Origin: DATNPH01 sp036703315
GTDB lineage: Bacteria; Cyanobacteriota; Cyanobacteriia; Cyanobacteriales; Coleofasciculaceae
Direction of reading: 5' to 3'
Assembly: GCA_036703315.1 (NCBI GenBank)
Contig: DATNPH010000126.1
Location: forward strand, 1 to 6,185
DNA: 6,185 bases
The position numbers and the translations under genes are program-made. The notes below the pieces were generated by a model. The model saw only the letters and a list, made by a program, of their open reading frames with translations, searched no databases and had not been told where the DNA came from. This document shows, in pieces, positions 4,959-6,185 of the stretch. Every line of letters starts with the position of its first letter. The stretch's first letter is position 1.

Positions 4959-5094
4959 TAGGGTGGGTTTTCTTTCCCCGGAGATCCCCCCAGCCAAAGT
5001 TAAAAAGGGGGGAGAATTCAGTCAAATTCCCCCTTTTTAACTCTGATGCGAGAGAAATCTAAATTTGACGGGGAAGGCAAGAAAACACGCCCTA
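4959..5094. mobile_element. MITE-like element, IS630-type ends
   Basis: Imperfect terminal inverted repeats begin GGGTGGGTTTTCTT on the left (4961-4974) and end AAGAAAACACGCCC on the right (5079-5092). They are flanked on both sides by TA (4959-4960, 5093-5094), the target duplication expected of IS630/Tc1-mariner elements. Homology of the arms continues inward to CCCCG/CGGGG at 4976-4980 and 5069-5073. Inside is a second perfect 14-bp inverted repeat, AGTTAAAAAGGGGG (4998-5011) with CCCCCTTTTTAACT (5029-5042). The 132-bp unit has no coding capacity and would fold into one long hairpin. Miniature elements of this size are known in cyanobacteria (Nezha in Anabaena); I cannot tell whether this is the same family. 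It lies just past the 3' end of the DUF4214 gene and may end its transcript. Confidence 0.75.
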
Positions 5095-5133
5095 GCCGCT
5101 TCCTAACTTTATTGGGTATTAATAGCTCGCTTT

Positions 5134-5622
5134 CTAACGTCTCCTAAGCCTAGCTTCTTCACTATTCTCAAGGGCGCGACGAACATCATTAAGTGATTTA
5201 CCATCTTCTAATGCGCTCGTCCAGGTCTGAAGACCACTACGATCTACATCACGACCCAACACTTCCTGGTAAAGTTGATTAATCTTATTTTGTGCTTCTG
5301 ATGTACGAGCAACTTCTCGACGAACATCACTGAGTGATTTACCATCTTCTAATGCTCTTGTCCAAATTCTGAGTCCCTCCCTGTCAGCATTACGACCTAG
5401 CACATCTCGGTAGATATCATTGATTTCACGGAAGGCATCTCTGCTTGGGCGCTCAGGTCGTGAATCAGGTCGTGAATCGTTGTACGGTCGCCCGCAAACA
5501 ACTTGGTTGGAGTCAGTCACAACACAGGTTCGCTGTGCTTGGGCTGGTGCAATTGCCAGTGACAATATGCTAGAAACGCTTAGAACGCTAAAAAAAGCTG
5601 AGGCTGTAACGGCAAGTTTCAT
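5134..5622 (-). CDS. Secreted protein with two DUF4214-type repeats
   Basis: The 162-residue protein begins with a typical signal peptide (residues 1-29: MKLAVTAS, a hydrophobic core, then APAQA before QR), so the mature form should lie in the periplasm or outside. Cys33 and Cys43 could form a disulfide. Residues 47-60 are a Pro/Arg/Ser linker containing DSRPDSRPERP. Two units follow, 67-111 and 114-158, 47 residues apart, each with the pattern I-x-x-[IL]-Y-x-[DE]-VLGR-x-x-DR-x-GL-x-x-W-T-x-ALEDGKSL-x-DVRR. This matches DUF4214, a family of unknown role found in many secreted bacterial proteins. The protein is short for that family and has no attached enzyme domain. The ATG lacks a strong Shine-Dalgarno, but the signal peptide fixes the start. 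Confidence 0.85.
   Translation of the reverse strand: MKLAVTASAFFSVLSVSSILSLAIAPAQAQRTCVVTDSNQVVCGRPYNDSRPDSRPERPSRDAFREINDIYRDVLGRNADREGLRIWTRALEDGKSLSDVRREVARTSEAQNKINQLYQEVLGRDVDRSGLQTWTSALEDGKSLNDVRRALENSEEARLRRR
5192..5355. repeat. Internal 141-bp duplication within the DUF4214 gene
   Basis: A 23-base segment encoding ALEDGKSL plus one more codon is identical at 5192-5214 and 5333-5355, offset 141 bases (47 codons). GACGAACATCA also recurs at the same offset (5178 and 5319). The two protein repeats thus arose by tandem duplication that remains visible in the DNA. Confidence 0.75.
5453..5476. repeat. 12-base tandem duplication in the Pro/Arg linker
   Basis: TCAGGTCGTGAA occurs twice in a row (5453-5464, 5465-5476). 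On the coding strand it gives the repeated Asp-Ser-Arg-Pro in the linker after the signal peptide, a likely slippage product that leaves the frame intact. Confidence 0.8.
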
Positions 5623-5663
5623 GGTCTGTTGTTCTTTTTCACAAATAGAATACTTACAAAATT

Positions 5664-5696
5664 AACAATCCGCGCCCTAGAAGTGCGAGGATTGTT
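5664..5696 (-). repeat. Right-end hairpin of a tnpB-type (IS200/IS605) element
   Basis: AACAATCC (5664-5671) and GGATTGTT (5689-5696) form a perfect 8-bp stem with an inner CGC/GCG stem, the loop sitting over the tnpB stop codon (TAG, minus strand, 5677-5679). A hairpin overlapping the end of tnpB is typical of the right end of IS200/IS605-group elements, where it also forms the scaffold of the TnpB guide RNA. Here it ends about 40 bases upstream of the DUF4214 ATG. Confidence 0.55.
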
Positions 5697-6033
5697 CGTT
5701 CAACGACCCAACTTGCCCTGACAGGATGGCTCCAGCCACAGTAGAGGTCGCATCTGGCGTTGGCGAAGCCTGGTGAGCGAAGCGAGGCAAAGCGTTCGGA
5801 TTATGCATCCAAGTTCCCACATGCCCTGTGGTACTTAAGGCTAAACTCACAATATTAATGGCGGCATTCCCATGTGTGTCTAATACAAATCCACATTTGC
5901 CAGCGTGAGTTGTGCTCGATACAGACTTTTTGACTAAAGTGCCACAACTCGAGCATGCCTGGGATGTATAGGCAGGCATCACGGCAACAGTTAGCTTGCC
6001 AAAGCACCAAAATGGACTTCTACGGCAGAAAGT
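5677..6033 (-). pseudogene. tnpB: TnpB C-terminal remnant (IS200/IS605 group)
   Basis: TnpB is the RNA-guided nuclease carried by IS200/IS605 elements. Only the C-terminal part remains, about 118 codons of an original near 400, preceded in frame by a stop at 6034-6036. The frame reads GKLTVAV, then PAYTSQACSSCG (first zinc-finger pair), THAGKCG, LDTHGNAAINI and GQVGSLNEQS, matching the usual TnpB tail. Decay is visible. The second zinc-finger pair keeps only one Cys. The usual D-x-D-x-NAA motif reads DTHGNAA, so the likely third RuvC aspartate is His. About ten extra residues after NPNAL come from a short repeat insertion (5757-5799). No N-terminal half was found to the right. The fragment is inactive; numbering of the catalytic residue is from memory of the family. 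Confidence 0.85.
5757..5799. repeat. Short dispersed repeat inserted in the tnpB remnant
   Basis: A GC-rich stretch from GCGTTGGCGAAGCC to AAGCGTTCGG interrupts the tnpB fragment. It holds two direct copies of GCGAAGC (5763-5769, 5777-5783) and partial dyad symmetry (GCCT/AGGC). Related 'GCGTTGGCGAAGCC' wording is common among the small dispersed repeats of cyanobacterial genomes. It adds residues absent from ordinary TnpB between NPNA and the SLNE tail without breaking the frame. Confidence 0.5.
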
Positions 6034-6051
6034 TCAGCAAAACTCCATTTT
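6009..6051. repeat. Inverted repeat at the broken end of the tnpB remnant
   Basis: AAAATGGA (6009-6016) and TCCATTTT (6044-6051) are perfect complements 27 bases apart. They straddle the point where TnpB similarity fades (about 6010-6036). This may mark the deletion junction or an unrelated hairpin; no target duplication was identified. Confidence 0.35.
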
Positions 6052-6078
6052 CTTCAGAAATAATTTAGAATCAACCAT

Positions 6079-6084
6079 TATAAT
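6079..6084 (+). promoter_or_regulatory. Candidate -10 box for the downstream response regulator
   Basis: A perfect TATAAT lies 76 bases before the ATG at 6161. No -35 hexamer sits at 16-18 bases, so an activator-dependent promoter or chance are both possible. Confidence 0.35.
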
Positions 6085-6160
6085 CGGTAAAGCTTATTGT
6101 CTTACTCATAACAGTTCTTATCGAACCTTAACAAACACACGTAGCTAAAACGCATTTGCG

Positions 6161-6185
6161 ATGCCCCGGATTCTCGTCATCGACG
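6161..6185 (+). CDS. 5' end of a response regulator receiver domain (partial, runs off window)
   Basis: The last 25 bases open with ATG and read M-P-R-I-L-V-I-D followed by a codon starting with G. This is the standard first beta-strand of two-component receiver domains (ILVIDD), whose paired acidic residues bind magnesium near the phosphorylated aspartate. Only eight codons are visible, so the output domain and partner kinase cannot be known. No clear Shine-Dalgarno precedes the ATG. The match is short but very characteristic, and the preceding DNA is gene-free back to the tnpB remnant. Confidence 0.65.

Noticed and set aside
5420..5665. 81-codon plus-strand frame opposite the DUF4214 gene
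   Set aside because: Antisense to the signal peptide and linker of a supported gene, with no motif of its own.
5677..5982. Treating the 101-codon frame with GTG start as an intact small protein
   Set aside because: TnpB similarity continues upstream of that GTG (GKLTVAV), so the apparent start is internal to a truncated transposon gene.

Overview
This window is cyanobacterial. The clearest marker is psaM (positions 340-435), a 31-residue photosystem I subunit encoded only by oxygenic phototrophs. Two HIP1 octamers (GCGATCGC at 1363 and 1771), heptad repeats between genes, a short dispersed repeat and a 132-bp MITE-like element also fit. Together they suggest a repeat-rich, fairly large, possibly filamentous genome; genus cannot be assigned from sequence alone.

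Layout. Positions 1-167 fold like the 5' part (domain I) of a group II intron but carry no reverse transcriptase, so this is probably a truncated remnant. psaM follows, with a perfect hairpin over its stop codon. Next is a small bitopic membrane protein with FtsL/FtsB-like layout (777-1169, +), converging on a five-TPR protein (1254-1958, -). Also on the minus strand lie radC (JAMM-motif protein, 2247-2978) and a phosphoribulokinase-like P-loop kinase (3356-4321). The 3003-3355 gap between these two holds three diverged copies of a ~68-bp hairpin-forming repeat.

Positions 4322-5133 have no convincing gene. They contain a kinase promoter candidate, a strong 14-bp hairpin (4772-4810) and the MITE (4959-5094). 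Then come a secreted protein with two DUF4214-type repeats (5134-5622, -), a decayed tnpB 3' fragment with its right-end hairpin (about 5664-6033, -), and the first eight codons of a response regulator running off the right edge (6161-6185, +).

The genes do not form one pathway. Housekeeping and photosynthesis genes are separated by repeat-rich intergenic DNA and scars of three mobile-element types: group II intron, IS630-type MITE, and IS200/IS605-type tnpB. I see no complete new defence or biosynthetic system. The least explained items are the PRK-like paralog lacking the P-loop cysteine, the triple hairpin repeat beside radC, and the structured gene-free stretch at 4322-4957.
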